NCBI RefSeq assembly: GCF_900100695.1
Contig: NZ_FNCF01000005.1
Coordinates: forward strand, 1 to 64,000
Source of the DNA: Klenkia brasiliensis
GTDB lineage: Bacteria; Actinomycetota; Actinomycetes; Mycobacteriales; Geodermatophilaceae
Reading direction: 5' to 3'
DNA: 64,000 nucleotides
Positions 10,050-19,351 of the stretch are shown in pieces. The first letter of the stretch is position 1, and each line of letters starts with the position of its first letter. The position numbers and the translations under genes are program-made. Under the pieces are notes generated by a model. It was not told where the DNA came from, ran no database searches, and saw only the letters and a list, made by a program, of their open reading frames with translations.

Positions 10050-11432
10050 GTGCGGCGGTCGAGGTGGTGCGCGATCCTGCTCGCGCTGGTGGTGGTCGGC
10101 TTCTGGCCCTGGACCCCGGCGTCGGCGGCGTCGGCCGACCTGACCGGTGGCGGCGGCCTCGCCCCCGGGGCGTCGGTGACCTCCCCGAACGGCCGCTACA
10201 GCCTGCAGATGCAGACCGACGGCAACCTGGTCGTGCTGGCCCCCGGGTCGCGGGTGCTGTTCCACAGCTGGACGTGGGGCCGGCCCGGGGCGCGGCTGGA
10301 CGTGCAGACCGACGGCAACGCCGTGGTCCGCGGCAGCGACGGGCGGCCGCTCTGGGACACCGGGACGTGGGGCAACCCCGGCGCCCGGCTGGCGCTGCAG
10401 GACGACGGCAACCTGGTCGTCTACCGGGCCGACGGGGCGGCCCTGTGGTCCAGCGGGTGGGACCGCACCCAGCTCTCCGGCAACCAGCAGCTGCTCCAGG
10501 GCCAGCGGATCACCAGCGCGAACGGCCGGTACTCCCTGGACATGCAGCGCGACGGCAACCTGGTGGTGTACGCCCGGGACGGGCGGCCGTTGTTCGCCAG
10601 CGGCTCCTACGGTGCGACGTCGCTGCGGCTGCAGACCGACGGCAACCTGGTGGCCTACCGGGCCGACGGGTCGGCGGCGTGGGACAGCGGCACCTGGCGC
10701 GAGGGCCCGACCCGGCTCGCGGTGCAGGACGACGGCAACGTGGTGCTCTACCGGGCCGACGGCACCGCGGCCTGGCGCACCGGGTGGGACACCGGGCAGA
10801 CCGCGCAGCCGGCCAGCCGCGGGACCTACCTGCCCCCGGCCGGGCTCCCGGTCGCGGCCGACACCGGCCGGTCGTGGCAGGTGGTCACGGTGGTCGCGCC
10901 GTCGGCCGGCTCGACCACCGCGACGCTCACCGGGTGGGAGGTCCGCGGGGGCCGCTGGGTCGCGGTCGTCGGACCGGTGACGGCGTCGGTGGGCTCCGGG
11001 GGCGTCGGCGCGGCCAGCGAGACCGCCACCCGGACGCCGGCGGGCACCTTCTCGCTGACCGAGGCCTTCGGCCGCGCGGTCAACCCCGGCTCCCCGCTGC
11101 CCTACCGCCAGATCGACGGCAACGACTGGTGGGTCTCCGACACGGCCAGCCCGGCGTACAACACCTACGCGCGGTGCGCGCCCGGCAGCTGCCCGTTCCG
11201 CGAGGGGGCGGGGGAGAACCTCTGGGCCCAGGGGTCGGTCTACGACTACGCGGTGGTCATCGACTACAACCGCTGGCCGGCGGTGCCCGGGGCGGGGTCC
11301 GCCTTCTTCCTGCACGTCTCGAACGGCCGGCCCACGGCCGGGTGCGTGGCCACCGACCGGGCGACGGTCACCACCCTGCTCCGCTGGCTGACCCCGTCGG
11401 CCGGGCCCCTGGTGTCGATCGCCGCGCGCTGA
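10050..11432 (+). CDS. Secreted B-lectin / L,D-transpeptidase-like (YkuD-type) fusion protein
   Basis: This 460-residue exported protein starts with a signal peptide (RRSRWCAILLALVVVGFW, cleavage probably near ASAASA). Residues ~30-260 hold six bulb-type lectin repeats with the QxDGNxVxY sugar-binding pattern (MQTDGNLVVL, LQDDGNLVVY, MQRDGNLVVY and others), forming two B-lectin domains. The C-terminal ~180 residues end with FFLHVSNGRPTAGCVAT, resembling the catalytic His ... S/T-x-GC of actinobacterial YkuD/ErfK-type L,D-transpeptidases. The lectin part could bind wall glycan and position the transpeptidase on peptidoglycan; that is inference. It lies between manC and the rml genes. The GTG start is the only one giving a clean signal peptide. 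Confidence 0.82.
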   Translation: MRRSRWCAILLALVVVGFWPWTPASAASADLTGGGGLAPGASVTSPNGRYSLQMQTDGNLVVLAPGSRVLFHSWTWGRPGARLDVQTDGNAVVRGSDGRPLWDTGTWGNPGARLALQDDGNLVVYRADGAALWSSGWDRTQLSGNQQLLQGQRITSANGRYSLDMQRDGNLVVYARDGRPLFASGSYGATSLRLQTDGNLVAYRADGSAAWDSGTWREGPTRLAVQDDGNVVLYRADGTAAWRTGWDTGQTAQPASRGTYLPPAGLPVAADTGRSWQVVTVVAPSAGSTTATLTGWEVRGGRWVAVVGPVTASVGSGGVGAASETATRTPAGTFSLTEAFGRAVNPGSPLPYRQIDGNDWWVSDTASPAYNTYARCAPGSCPFREGAGENLWAQGSVYDYAVVIDYNRWPAVPGAGSAFFLHVSNGRPTAGCVATDRATVTTLLRWLTPSAGPLVSIAAR

Positions 11433-11447
11433 GGCTCAGCGCGCGGC
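11421..11447. terminator. Perfect 12-bp palindrome spanning both convergent stop codons
   Basis: A 12-bp perfect stem with a GGC loop contains the TGA of the transpeptidase gene and the TGA of rmlC, so it can terminate both transcripts. Both genes consequently end in identical Ala-Ala-Arg-stop codons. There is no T-tract, as is usual for GC-rich actinobacterial terminators. Confidence 0.7.
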
Positions 11448-12047
11448 GGCCGCGCGCAGCTGCTCGTACCGGGCGGTGCACTGCGCCATCGTCGGCAGCA
11501 GGCCCTGGTCCCGGGCGTCGGCCAGCGTGGGCGCGGCGGTGTCCTTGGCCGACAGCTCGAACTCGACGCCGGCCGGCCAGGGGAGCGCGAGGTCGGGGTC
11601 CATCGGGTGCACGCCGAACTCGCGGCCGGGGGAGTACCCGGACGACACCAGGTAGGTCACCGAGGTGTGGTCCTCCAGCGCGACGAAGGCGTGGCCGAGG
11701 CCCTCGGCGAGGTAGACCGCGCGGGGGTGCTCGCTGTCCAGCTCCACGGCGTCCACGGTGCCGAAGGTGGGCGAGTCGACCCGGACGTCGACGACGACGT
11801 CCAGGACCCGGCCGCTGGGGCAGTAGACGTACTTGGCCTGGCCGGGGGGCACGAGGGCGAAGTGCACGCCGCGCAGCACGCCGCGGGCGGAGACGGAGTG
11901 GTTGGCCTGGGCCAGGGTGAGCGGGTGCCCGACCGCCTCGGCCAGCACGTCGGCCCGGTACCACTCGGTGAACCGGCCCCGGCTGTCGCCGTGGGGCACC
12001 AGGTCCAGCACGTAGGCGTCGGGCACGGCCAGTTCGCGGACGTTCAC
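11436..12047 (-). CDS. rmlC: dTDP-4-dehydrorhamnose 3,5-epimerase
   Basis: This 203-residue cupin enzyme performs the third step of dTDP-L-rhamnose synthesis. Recognisable segments are [30 protein letters not shown] (with the catalytic His), [20 protein letters not shown] and [15 protein letters not shown]. The length is normal for RmlC (about 185-205 aa). Its GTG start overlaps the rmlA stop by 4 nt (12044-12047), giving a coupled rmlA-rmlC pair. The 3' end forms a shared hairpin with the convergent gene. Confidence 0.95.
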   Translation of the reverse strand: MNVRELAVPDAYVLDLVPHGDSRGRFTEWYRADVLAEAVGHPLTLAQANHSVSARGVLRGVHFALVPPGQAKYVYCPSGRVLDVVVDVRVDSPTFGTVDAVELDSEHPRAVYLAEGLGHAFVALEDHTSVTYLVSSGYSPGREFGVHPMDPDLALPWPAGVEFELSAKDTAAPTLADARDQGLLPTMAQCTARYEQLRAAAAR

Positions 12048-12904
12048 GCCAGCAGCCCCATCAGGTAGTCGCCGTAGCCGCTCTTGCCCAGGGGCTCGGC
12101 CGCCCGCCGCAGGCCGTCGTCGTCCAGCCAGCCGTTGCGCCAGGCGACCTCCTCGATGCAGCCGATCTTGAGGCCCTGCCGCTCCTCGACCACCGAGACG
12201 AACTCGGTGGCCTGGCGCAGCGAGGCGAAGGTGCCGGTGTCCAGCCACGCCGTGCCGCGGTCCAGGGCGGTGACGGTGAGGCGGCCCTCGCGCAGGTAGT
12301 GCTCGTTGACCGCGGTGATCTCCAGCTCGCCGCGCGCGCTGGGGGTGATCGAGCGGGCGACGTCGACCACGTCGGCGGCGTAGAAGTACAGGCCGGGGAC
12401 GGCGAAGGAGCTCTTCGGCGCGGCCGGCTTCTCCTCGATCGAGAGCACCCGGCCCTCGTCGTCGAACTCGACCACGCCGTAGGCCGCCGGGTCGGCCACG
12501 TGGTAGGCGAACACGTGCCCGCCCGCGGGGTCGGGCAGCCGGGACAGCGCCGTGCCCAGGCCCGCGCCGTAGAAGATGTTGTCGCCCAGCACCAGGGCCA
12601 CCGACTGGTCGCCGATGAACTCCGCGCCGATGAGGAACGCCTGCGCCAGGCCCTCGGGCCGGGGCTGCACCGCGTACTCGATCCGCATGCCCAGCCGCGA
12701 CCCGTCGCCGAGCAGGTGCTCGAAGGCGGCCTGGTCGGCGGGGGTGGTGATGACCAGCACCTCGCGCACCCCGGCCATCATCAGCGTGGAGAGCGGGTAG
12801 TAGACCATCGGCTTGTCGTAGACCGGCATCAGCTGCTTGCTGACCGCCTGCGTGATGGGGAAGAGCCGGCTGCCGGTGCCCCCGGCGAGGATGATGCCGC
12901 GCAT
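12044..12904 (-). CDS. rmlA: Glucose-1-phosphate thymidylyltransferase
   Basis: This 286-residue enzyme commits glucose-1-phosphate to dTDP-glucose. The nucleotidyltransferase signature is [14 protein letters not shown], followed by [24 protein letters not shown], almost invariant in RmlA. Others are [28 protein letters not shown] and [15 protein letters not shown] hexamer lies 7 nt before the ATG, suggesting a leaderless rmlA-rmlC transcript. It is divergent from rmlB-rmlD, so all four rhamnose genes are arranged back to back around a 102-bp control region. Confidence 0.97.
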   Translation of the reverse strand: MRGIILAGGTGSRLFPITQAVSKQLMPVYDKPMVYYPLSTLMMAGVREVLVITTPADQAAFEHLLGDGSRLGMRIEYAVQPRPEGLAQAFLIGAEFIGDQSVALVLGDNIFYGAGLGTALSRLPDPAGGHVFAYHVADPAAYGVVEFDDEGRVLSIEEKPAAPKSSFAVPGLYFYAADVVDVARSITPSARGELEITAVNEHYLREGRLTVTALDRGTAWLDTGTFASLRQATEFVSVVEERQGLKIGCIEEVAWRNGWLDDDGLRRAAEPLGKSGYGDYLMGLLA

Positions 12905-12911
12905 TGGCCAG

Positions 12912-12999
12912 ACGCTAGGGCACCGGTGACCGGGTGTGACCGACCCCTGGCCCGTCCGGGTGAGATGTCCTCGGCCCAGGGCCTGCGCCCCGTTACCGT
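12912..12999. promoter_or_regulatory. Divergent control region of rmlA-rmlC and rmlB-rmlD
   Basis: TAGCGT on the minus strand (12917-12912) lies 7 nt from the rmlA ATG. TACCGT on the plus strand (12994-12999) lies 7 nt from the rmlB ATG. The region between them contains no gene and would hold any shared regulator site for dTDP-rhamnose synthesis. Confidence 0.5.
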
Positions 13000-13006
13000 C
13001 CTGGGC

Positions 13007-14002
13007 ATGCGCGTCCTCGTCACCGGCGGTGCCGGCTTCATCGGCTCCCACTACGTCCGGACGATGCTGTCGGGTGGCTACCCCGGCTACGAGGACGCCG
13101 AGGTCACGGTCTTCGACAAGCTGACCTACGCGGGCAACCTGGCCAACCTCGCCCCGGTGTCGGACGGCCCCCGCTACCGGTTCGTGCACGGCGACATCTG
13201 CTCGCCCGCCGACCTCGACGCGGCGCTGCCCGGCCACGACGTGGTGGTCAACTTCGCCGCCGAGTCCCACGTGGACCGGTCGATCACCGGTGCCGCCGGG
13301 TTCGTGCTGACCAACGTGCTCGGCGCCCAGCAGGTGTTCGAGGCCGCGCTGCGGCACGGCGTCCGCCGGGTGGTGCACGTGTCCACCGACGAGGTCTACG
13401 GGTCCATCGACGAGGGCTCGTGGACCGAGGACCACCTCCTGGAGCCCAACTCGCCGTACTCGGCGGCCAAGGCCGGCAGCGACCTGATCGCCCGGGCCTA
13501 CGCGCAGACCTACGGGATGGACATCTCCATCACCCGGTGCAGCAACAACTACGGGCCCTACCACTTCCCCGAGAAGGTCATCCCGCTGTTCGTCACCAAC
13601 CTGCTCGACGGGCACACGGTGCCCCTCTACGGGGTCGGGGCGAACGTGCGCGACTGGCTGTTCGTCGACGACCACTGCCGCGGCATCCAGCTGGTCGTGG
13701 AGAAGGGCGCGCCGGGGGAGTTCTACAACATCGGCGGGGGCCGCGAGCTGTCCAACCGCGAGCTCACCGAGCAGCTGCTGGCCGCCACCGGCCGCGACTG
13801 GTCCTACGTCGAGGAGATCGTCGACCCGCGGGGCGGCGGCCACGACAAGCGCTACTCCGTCGACTACTCCAAGACCGCCGGGCTCGGCTACGCGCCCCGG
13901 ATGACCTTCGAGGACGGCCTGGCGCTGACCGTGCAGTGGTTCCGCGACAACCGCGCCTGGTGGGAGCCGCTCAAGGCCGCGGCCGCCACCGCCCGCGCGT
14001 GA
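13007..14002 (+). CDS. rmlB: dTDP-glucose 4,6-dehydratase
   Basis: This 331-residue extended SDR enzyme catalyses the second step of dTDP-rhamnose synthesis. The NAD-binding motif [13 protein letters not shown] is at the N-terminus. [20 protein letters not shown] and the catalytic [11 protein letters not shown] (YxxxK) follow, then [19 protein letters not shown], diagnostic for RmlB. The length is normal. The ATG is placed by a TACCGT hexamer 7 nt upstream. Its stop overlaps the rmlD GTG start. Confidence 0.97.
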   Translation: MRVLVTGGAGFIGSHYVRTMLSGGYPGYEDAEVTVFDKLTYAGNLANLAPVSDGPRYRFVHGDICSPADLDAALPGHDVVVNFAAESHVDRSITGAAGFVLTNVLGAQQVFEAALRHGVRRVVHVSTDEVYGSIDEGSWTEDHLLEPNSPYSAAKAGSDLIARAYAQTYGMDISITRCSNNYGPYHFPEKVIPLFVTNLLDGHTVPLYGVGANVRDWLFVDDHCRGIQLVVEKGAPGEFYNIGGGRELSNRELTEQLLAATGRDWSYVEEIVDPRGGGHDKRYSVDYSKTAGLGYAPRMTFEDGLALTVQWFRDNRAWWEPLKAAAATARA

Positions 14003-14877
14003 GCACCGCCTGGTTCCTCACCGGGTCCCGTGGCCAGCTCGGGCACGACCTGCAGCTGGCCCTCGCCGGGTCCGGCGACGACGTCACCGCCGTGGGCCGG
14101 GCCGAGGTCGACCTGACCGACGAGTCGTCGGTGCGCGGTGCGGTGCGGTCCTGGCTGGCCGGGGTGACCGCGGACCGGGCGGTGGTGGTCAACGCCGCGG
14201 CCTACACCGCGGTGGACGCCGCCGAGGACGACGAGGCCACCGCGCTGGTGGTCAACGGGCACGCGCCGGGCTGGCTGGCGCAGGAGCTCGCCGGCCGGGG
14301 GCGGCTGGTGCACGTGTCCACCGACTACGTCTTCGACGGCGCGGCCACCGAGCCCTACCCCGTCGACGCGCTCCCCGCGCCCCGCTCGGCCTACGGCCGG
14401 ACCAAGCTGGCGGGGGAGCGGGCGGTCGCGGCCGCCGGCGGGGACGCCGCCGTGGTGCGCACCGCGTGGGTGCACGGCCGGCACGGCGGCAACTTCGTGC
14501 GCACCATGGCCGCGCTCGAGCGGTCGCGGGACACCGTGTCGGTGGTGGCCGACCAGGTGGGCTCCCCGACGTGGTCGGCCGACCTCGCCGACGGCCTGGT
14601 CGCGCTGGGCCGCGCCGAGGGGCCGGTCCCGCCGGTGCTGCACTGCACGAACGCCGGCCAGGTCAGCTGGTTCGGCTTGGCGCAGGCGGTGTTCGCCGAG
14701 CTCGGTGCCGACCCGGCCCGGGTGCTGCCCACCACGTCGGCGGCGTTCGTCCGCCCGGCGCCGCGACCGGCCTTCTCCGTGCTGGACGGCAGCGCGTGGG
14801 ACACCGCGGGCCTGCCCGCCCGCCGGGACTGGCGCGCGGCCCTGCACGAGGCGATGACCGAGGGCTACCGGGACTGA
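13999..14877 (+). CDS. rmlD: dTDP-4-dehydrorhamnose reductase
   Basis: This 292-residue SDR performs the last step, giving dTDP-L-rhamnose for WbbL. Visible segments are [13 protein letters not shown] (NADPH binding), [29 protein letters not shown] and [11 protein letters not shown] (YxxxK). The GTG start overlaps the rmlB stop by 4 nt. The gene ends 13 nt inside the convergent fbiB gene. Confidence 0.95.
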   Translation: MSTAWFLTGSRGQLGHDLQLALAGSGDDVTAVGRAEVDLTDESSVRGAVRSWLAGVTADRAVVVNAAAYTAVDAAEDDEATALVVNGHAPGWLAQELAGRGRLVHVSTDYVFDGAATEPYPVDALPAPRSAYGRTKLAGERAVAAAGGDAAVVRTAWVHGRHGGNFVRTMAALERSRDTVSVVADQVGSPTWSADLADGLVALGRAEGPVPPVLHCTNAGQVSWFGLAQAVFAELGADPARVLPTTSAAFVRPAPRPAFSVLDGSAWDTAGLPARRDWRAALHEAMTEGYRD

Positions 14878-15938
14878 CCGGCCGGGGCACCCAGCCGGAT
14901 GCGCCCGACCAGGGAGGACCCGCCCGGGGTGCCGACCGGTTCCCACCGCGTCGCCCAGCCCTCTGCGTGCAGCTGCACCAGCGCCGCGCCCACCAGCGCG
15001 CCCAGCGAGAGCGCGGTGGCCTGCGTCGGGGCGTCGGTGAGGTGCACGTCGACGACGTCGTCCTCCTCGCCCCCGTAGGAGAACACCACCGGGAACTCCG
15101 GCAGCGCGGCGACCGCCACCCGGAAGGCCGCCGCCACCGCCTCCCGCGCCCCCGGCCGGGGGAGGACCCCGGCCGCCGCGGTGCGGTCGGGCACCAGGTC
15201 GCGGGTGCCCAGCGCGAACAGGTCGCCCGGGCCCAGCCGCACGAGCGGCCGGGTGCCGGTGTCCTCGGCCGGCGCTGCGGTCGACAGGCCGCGGACGACG
15301 GCGACCGGCACCCCCGCGAGCTTGCCCTTCACCAGGTCGGCCGCTGCGGCGAGCTCGTCGACCAGCGCCACCTGGGTGGTCTCCAGCCGGTTGCCGTGCG
15401 CGTCGACGTCGCCGCGGTGGTCCAGCAGCGCGGGGATGCCGGCCGACCCGACCGCGACGTCGGTGAGGCCCTCGCGCCAGGTGCGGCCGAAGGTGTCGCT
15501 GACCACGACGGCCACGGTCACCCCCAGCAGCTCGGCCAGCGCGGACCGCAGCCGGCGCGCCGAGGCGTCGGCGTCCTCGGGCAGCAGCACCAGGGTGTCC
15601 CCGGCGGTGTTGGAGGCGTCGATGCCGGCGGCGGCGACCACCCACCCGTGGTGGGTCTGGACGATCTTCAGGGGGCCGCGGCGGGCGACCACCCGGACGG
15701 TCTGCGCGTCGATCGCCCGCTGCCGGACCGCCTCCCGGTCGGCGCCCGGGGGGACGGTGACCAGGGTGCCCTCGACCTTGGAGACCACCTTGCTGGTCAC
15801 CACCAGCACGTCGCCGTCGGCCAGCCACGGCGCGGCCCCCGCCACGGCGCCGGCCAGGTCGTCGCCCGGCCCGAACTCGGGCAGGCCGGTGACCGGCGTG
15901 ATCGTCAGGCCCGGCGGCAGCTCACCCACGTGCGGCAT
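14865..15938 (-). CDS. fbiB: Coenzyme F420-0:L-glutamate ligase (FbiB N-terminal/CofE type) with short C-terminus
   Basis: This 357-residue protein has a clear CofE domain in its first ~245 residues ([53 protein letters not shown]). It adds glutamates to F420-0. Mycobacterial FbiB is 448 residues and has a C-terminal FMN nitroreductase domain that reduces dehydro-F420-0. Here only ~110 residues follow the ligase domain and I do not recognise that domain in them. The ATG start at 15938 overlaps fbiA by 17 nt; a GTG at 15929 would shorten the overlap to 8 nt. The order fbiA-fbiB matches Rv3261-Rv3262. Confidence 0.88.
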   Translation of the reverse strand: MPHVGELPPGLTITPVTGLPEFGPGDDLAGAVAGAAPWLADGDVLVVTSKVVSKVEGTLVTVPPGADREAVRQRAIDAQTVRVVARRGPLKIVQTHHGWVVAAAGIDASNTAGDTLVLLPEDADASARRLRSALAELLGVTVAVVVSDTFGRTWREGLTDVAVGSAGIPALLDHRGDVDAHGNRLETTQVALVDELAAAADLVKGKLAGVPVAVVRGLSTAAPAEDTGTRPLVRLGPGDLFALGTRDLVPDRTAAAGVLPRPGAREAVAAAFRVAVAALPEFPVVFSYGGEEDDVVDVHLTDAPTQATALSLGALVGAALVQLHAEGWATRWEPVGTPGGSSLVGRIRLGAPAGQSR

Positions 15939-16872
15939 CCAACGCCGCCTGCGCCATGGCCTGCGTGGCCGGGGGGTCGGTCATGAGCAGCGGCACCCGG
16001 CGGACGTCCACGCCGGGGACGTCGGCGGTGTCGGTGTCGTGCACCAGCCAGGCGTCCAGCAGGCCGCCGTCGGACCGCGCGCCGTAGTGCCGCCCGACGC
16101 CCTCGGCGCTGACCTCGACCCCGATCGCGGGCAGGCACCGGTCGGCCATGCCGCGCAGCGGTGCGCCGCCGACGACGGGGGACAGGCCCACCACGCGGGC
16201 GGGGGAGGCGAGGAGGGCGTCCCGCAGACCGGGGACGCCGAGCACGGTGCCGATCGACACCACCGGGTTGGACGGCGCGAGCAGCACGGCGTCGGCGGTG
16301 GCGAAGGCCTCGGCGACGCCCGGTGCCGGCCGGGCGTCGTCCACCCCGACCTGCACGAAGGCGGAGGCGTCCAGCGCCGCGCGGTGGCGGACCCACCACT
16401 CCTGGAAGTGGATCGCCCGCTGCCGGCCGGTGTCGGGGTCGCTCACCACGACGTGGGTCTCGACGCGCTGGTCGCTCATCGGCAGCAGGGTGACCCCGGG
16501 CCGCCAGCGCTGCGCCAGGGCCAGCGTGACCTCCGACAGGGGGTAACCGGCGTCGAGCATCCGGGTGCGCACGAGGTGGGTCGCGAGGTCGCGGTCGCCG
16601 AGCCCGAACCAGGTCGGCTCGGCGCCGTAGGCAGCCAGTTCGTCCTTCACGACCCAGCTCTCGTCGCGTCGGCCCCATCCCCGGACCGGGTCGATTCCGT
16701 CACCGAGCGTATACATCACCGAGTCGAGGTCGGGGCAGATGCGCAGGCCGTGCAGGGTGACGTCGTCGCCGGTGTTCACCACGGCCGTGATGTCGGCGTC
16801 CGGGGCCGCGGCACGCACCCCGAGCAGGAACCGGGCACCCCCGACGCCACCGGCCACGACCACGATCCGCAT
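15922..16872 (-). CDS. fbiA: 2-phospho-L-lactate/phosphoenolpyruvate transferase (F420 biosynthesis)
   Basis: This 316-residue enzyme joins the lactyl/PEP-derived phosphoguanosine to Fo, making (dehydro-)F420-0. Diagnostic segments are [57 protein letters not shown] and [15 protein letters not shown]. tuberculosis FbiA is 331 aa. I chose the ATG at 16872 (MRIVVVAGG); a CACCAT hexamer lies 7 nt upstream, consistent with leaderless expression. An ATG at 16881 is also in frame. It is divergent from whiB2, as in Rv3260c-Rv3261. Confidence 0.93.
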   Translation of the reverse strand: MRIVVVAGGVGGARFLLGVRAAAPDADITAVVNTGDDVTLHGLRICPDLDSVMYTLGDGIDPVRGWGRRDESWVVKDELAAYGAEPTWFGLGDRDLATHLVRTRMLDAGYPLSEVTLALAQRWRPGVTLLPMSDQRVETHVVVSDPDTGRQRAIHFQEWWVRHRAALDASAFVQVGVDDARPAPGVAEAFATADAVLLAPSNPVVSIGTVLGVPGLRDALLASPARVVGLSPVVGGAPLRGMADRCLPAIGVEVSAEGVGRHYGARSDGGLLDAWLVHDTDTADVPGVDVRRVPLLMTDPPATQAMAQAALDAARG

Positions 16873-17175
16873 GCACACCATGGTGCCTGATGGCAAGACC
16901 CGTTCTCGGGGTCGGATCCGTGTCGGAATGATCTGGACCAACTCCCCGGGTTGAGCAGGCAATAGTTGTTCACGAGGGCGGCGTGTCTCCGGGTTTCGTG
17001 ACGCTTCCGGAACCCTCCGTGACCGCTGTGACGGGTGGGACTGGTGGGACGGGGAGCTCGACTTGACCCCACCCAACCGACACGGCTGTAATTCCATCGG
17101 TGTCACCAAGTGCGCGCCGTCGGGAGTGGCCCGATGATCACGCACTGTGACGAAGGCGAGAGGGGACGCATCGTC
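16873..17175. promoter_or_regulatory. 303-bp intergenic control region between fbiA and whiB2
   Basis: No convincing gene is seen. It holds an inverted repeat GACCC-(7 nt)-GGGTC type palindrome at 16897-16913 near fbiA. Several CGTGAC/TGTGAC motifs lie around 16998-17035 and 17147-17153. A promoter candidate for whiB2, TTGACC (17063-17068) and TGTAAT (17087-17092) with an 18-bp spacer, would leave a leader of about 77 nt. An SD-like GAGGGGA lies ~10 nt before the whiB2 ATG. Confidence 0.55.
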
Positions 17176-17514
17176 ATGGCAGAGGTGTCGTGGTTGAGCG
17201 AGTACAAGCAGCAGCAGACCGCCGCGGCCGGCGGCGGCGCCGGCGGCGTGGCGGGGTTCAGCGCGCTGAACTGGTCCTCCGGCCTGGAGGACGAGGACCA
17301 GGGGTGGCAGGAGCGCGCCCTGTGCGCCGAGACCGACCCCGAGGCGTTCTTCCCGGAGAAGGGCGGCTCGACCCGCGAGGCCAAGAAGATCTGCACCGGG
17401 TGCGAGGTCAAGGTCGAGTGCCTCGAGTACGCCCTCGGCAACGACGAGCGCTTCGGCATCTGGGGCGGCCTCTCCGAGCGTGAGCGGCGCCGCCTGCGCC
17501 GCCGGGCGGTCTGA
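17176..17514 (+). CDS. whiB2: WhiB2/WhmD-type iron-sulfur transcription factor
   Basis: This 112-residue WhiB protein has the four cluster cysteines at 50, 73, 76 and 82, with the CxxC spacing, followed by GIWGGLSERERRRLRRR. That is the G[I/V]WGG turn and basic tail characteristic of the family. The [4Fe-4S] form binds primary sigma factor region 4. WhmD/WhiB2 is needed for septation in mycobacteria. The position next to fbiA-fbiB is the same as Rv3260c. The ATG at 17176 is preferred because of the SD-like GAGGGGA upstream; longer in-frame starts exist but add non-conserved sequence. Confidence 0.92.
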   Translation: MAEVSWLSEYKQQQTAAAGGGAGGVAGFSALNWSSGLEDEDQGWQERALCAETDPEAFFPEKGGSTREAKKICTGCEVKVECLEYALGNDERFGIWGGLSERERRRLRRRAV

Positions 17515-17546
17515 GCCCCACCTCCGCCGTGGGCCACCATGGACGG

Positions 17547-18362
17547 GTGTTCACCCGGGTGGCCGAAGGACGGGCGAGGGTGGTGCGGGAGATCCGCGCC
17601 GCCGCCCCGCTCCTGGCAGGACCAGCGACACCGACCACCGCCCGCGGGCCCTGGCTGGCCGCCGCGCTCCACGCGGCGCCGGCCCCCGCCCCCCGGGTGC
17701 GCCACCGGGCCGTGGTCGTCGAGGCGCACCGGCAGGGTCGTCCCGCAGGGGCGGCCCTGCTGTCGTCGGTGCCGGTGCTGCGGCGCGGGCGCCGGGTCAC
17801 CGCCGTCCGGCTGCTCGGGGACGGCGGCCCGCCCGGCCCGCCCGGGACGGCCCCCCGCCGGCTGCCGGCCGCCGACCCCGCCGTGGCCGGGCTGCTCGCC
17901 GACGGCATCGCCGACCTGCTGGCGCACACCCGCGGCCCGTGGGAGCTGTCCCTCACCGGCCTGCCGCTGGGTGACCCCGTCCTGGCCGCGCTCGGTGCCC
18001 GGCTGGGCACCGGTGCGCTGTTCCGCACCACCCGCAGCCGGGCGCTGGTCGACGCCCTCGACGACGTCGGGCCGGTGCACCGGTCCACGGACCCGGCCGC
18101 GCTCGAGCGGTGGTTGCCGGTCCTGCTCGAGCACCGCCCCGCCGGTACCCGCCGTGCCGACCTGCGCGCCCTCGTGCGGGTGCACGCGGCCGCCGGGGTG
18201 GTCGAGCACGCCGTCGTCGCGTCCGGTGACGGCGCGCGGGCCGGCCTGCTGACGCTGCTCGACGGCGGCGTGCGGCGGCCCTGGTTCGGCTTCGGCCCGG
18301 GCCTGCGCGAGGCGCCCGGTCAGCCGTGGGTGTCGCTGGTGGCCGACTCCCGGGGCCGCTGA
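17547..18362 (+). CDS. Hypothetical protein
   Basis: A 271-residue Ala/Arg-rich protein (277 if the GTG/ATG-proximal start at 17529 is used). I do not recognise the family. There is no signal peptide, membrane segment or obvious catalytic motif. It alternates helical and strand-like segments (RHRAVVVEAHRQG, WELSLTGLPLGDPVLAAL) and could be an acyltransferase-like fold, but that is only an impression. It follows whiB2 by 32 nt in the same direction and converges on the next gene. A CACCAT hexamer lies 6 nt before 17547. Confidence 0.6.
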   Translation: MFTRVAEGRARVVREIRAAAPLLAGPATPTTARGPWLAAALHAAPAPAPRVRHRAVVVEAHRQGRPAGAALLSSVPVLRRGRRVTAVRLLGDGGPPGPPGTAPRRLPAADPAVAGLLADGIADLLAHTRGPWELSLTGLPLGDPVLAALGARLGTGALFRTTRSRALVDALDDVGPVHRSTDPAALERWLPVLLEHRPAGTRRADLRALVRVHAAAGVVEHAVVASGDGARAGLLTLLDGGVRRPWFGFGPGLREAPGQPWVSLVADSRGR

Positions 18363-18378
18363 CCCGGGGCCGCCGGGC

Positions 18379-19350
18379 TCAGTCCGACAGCGTCGCGCCC
18401 GGCAGGGCGGCGGCCTCGCCGTCGCCGAGCCGCAGGGTGCCGGTGACCGTGCCGCGGCGGTCCGCCACCTCGACCTCGAGGGCGTAGCTGCGCCCGGTGT
18501 AGACCGGCGCGGACCCGTTGGGGCGGGTGTAGGTCGGGAAGGACCCCGTCAGCTGCACGCCGTCGTCGGTGCGGGTGGCCCGCAGGTCGGGCGAGGGCAG
18601 GTCGGCGTACTCGGCCAGGCCGCGGCGGCAGTCGGCCGCGGCGGGGTCGGCGGGCGGGGCGTCGGCCAGGCAGTTCCAGACCTCGAGCTCGACGTGGGCC
18701 AGGGCGCGGTCGCCGTCGTCGGAGACCCGCAGCCGGGGGTAGGCCACGGTGACGCCGACCGCCCGCGGCTCCAGGACCACCCCGCCGAAGGAGACCTCGG
18801 CGGTGAACCCGTCGCCGCCGGGCTCCAGGTCGGTGCCGGCCAGGTCGCCGGCGGCCGCGGCGGTCAGCGGCGCAGCCGTCGTGGGCGCCGCGGAGGTGGT
18901 CCGGGCCGTGGTCGCCGTGGACCCGCCCGCGGTGCCCGGCGTCGAGGCGGCGGGGGTGGTGTCCCCGCCGCTGCCGAGGACGGCGGCCGCGACGGCCGCG
19001 GCGGCGACCACGACCACCGCGGCGCCGGCCACGGCGACCCGGCGGCGCCCGCCCGCCCCGCCGTCCGCGCCGCGGGCCGTGCCGCCGTCCCTGCCGCCGT
19101 CCGTGCTGTCGTCCGAGCTGTGGACCCCGCCGCCGGTCGCGTCGCCGCTCGTGGGTGCCGGCCCGCCGACCGCGCCGGGGGCCACCGGCGCGGCGGGCGG
19201 TGTCCGGGGGGAGCCGGGGGGCGCGGCGAAGAACCCGGGGAGGTCGTCGAGCTCGCGGCGCGGTGGGACGGGCGGCGCCGGTTCCGGTGCAGCCGCCCCC
19301 GACCGCCGCCGGCGGCGTCCCCGTGCCCGTTCCGTCACGCCCGACAGCAT
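18379..19350 (-). CDS. Hypothetical single-pass membrane protein with extracytoplasmic domain
   Basis: 323 residues. The N-terminal ~100 residues are Arg-, Pro- and Gly-rich and look disordered. One transmembrane segment follows (VAVAGAAVVVVAAAAVAAAV), then a Thr/Ala/Ser-rich linker and a folded ~150-residue C-terminal domain with two cysteines (VWNCLADAP, ADCRRGLAEY). Orientation by the positive-inside rule puts the C-terminal domain outside. The start is the ATG at 19350, 1 nt after the stop of the metallopeptidase-like gene, so the two are probably co-transcribed; a GTG at 19338 is possible. No function is recognised. Confidence 0.65.
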   Translation of the reverse strand: MLSGVTERARGRRRRRSGAAAPEPAPPVPPRRELDDLPGFFAAPPGSPRTPPAAPVAPGAVGGPAPTSGDATGGGVHSSDDSTDGGRDGGTARGADGGAGGRRRVAVAGAAVVVVAAAAVAAAVLGSGGDTTPAASTPGTAGGSTATTARTTSAAPTTAAPLTAAAAGDLAGTDLEPGGDGFTAEVSFGGVVLEPRAVGVTVAYPRLRVSDDGDRALAHVELEVWNCLADAPPADPAAADCRRGLAEYADLPSPDLRATRTDDGVQLTGSFPTYTRPNGSAPVYTGRSYALEVEVADRRGTVTGTLRLGDGEAAALPGATLSD

Positions 19351-19351
19351 G

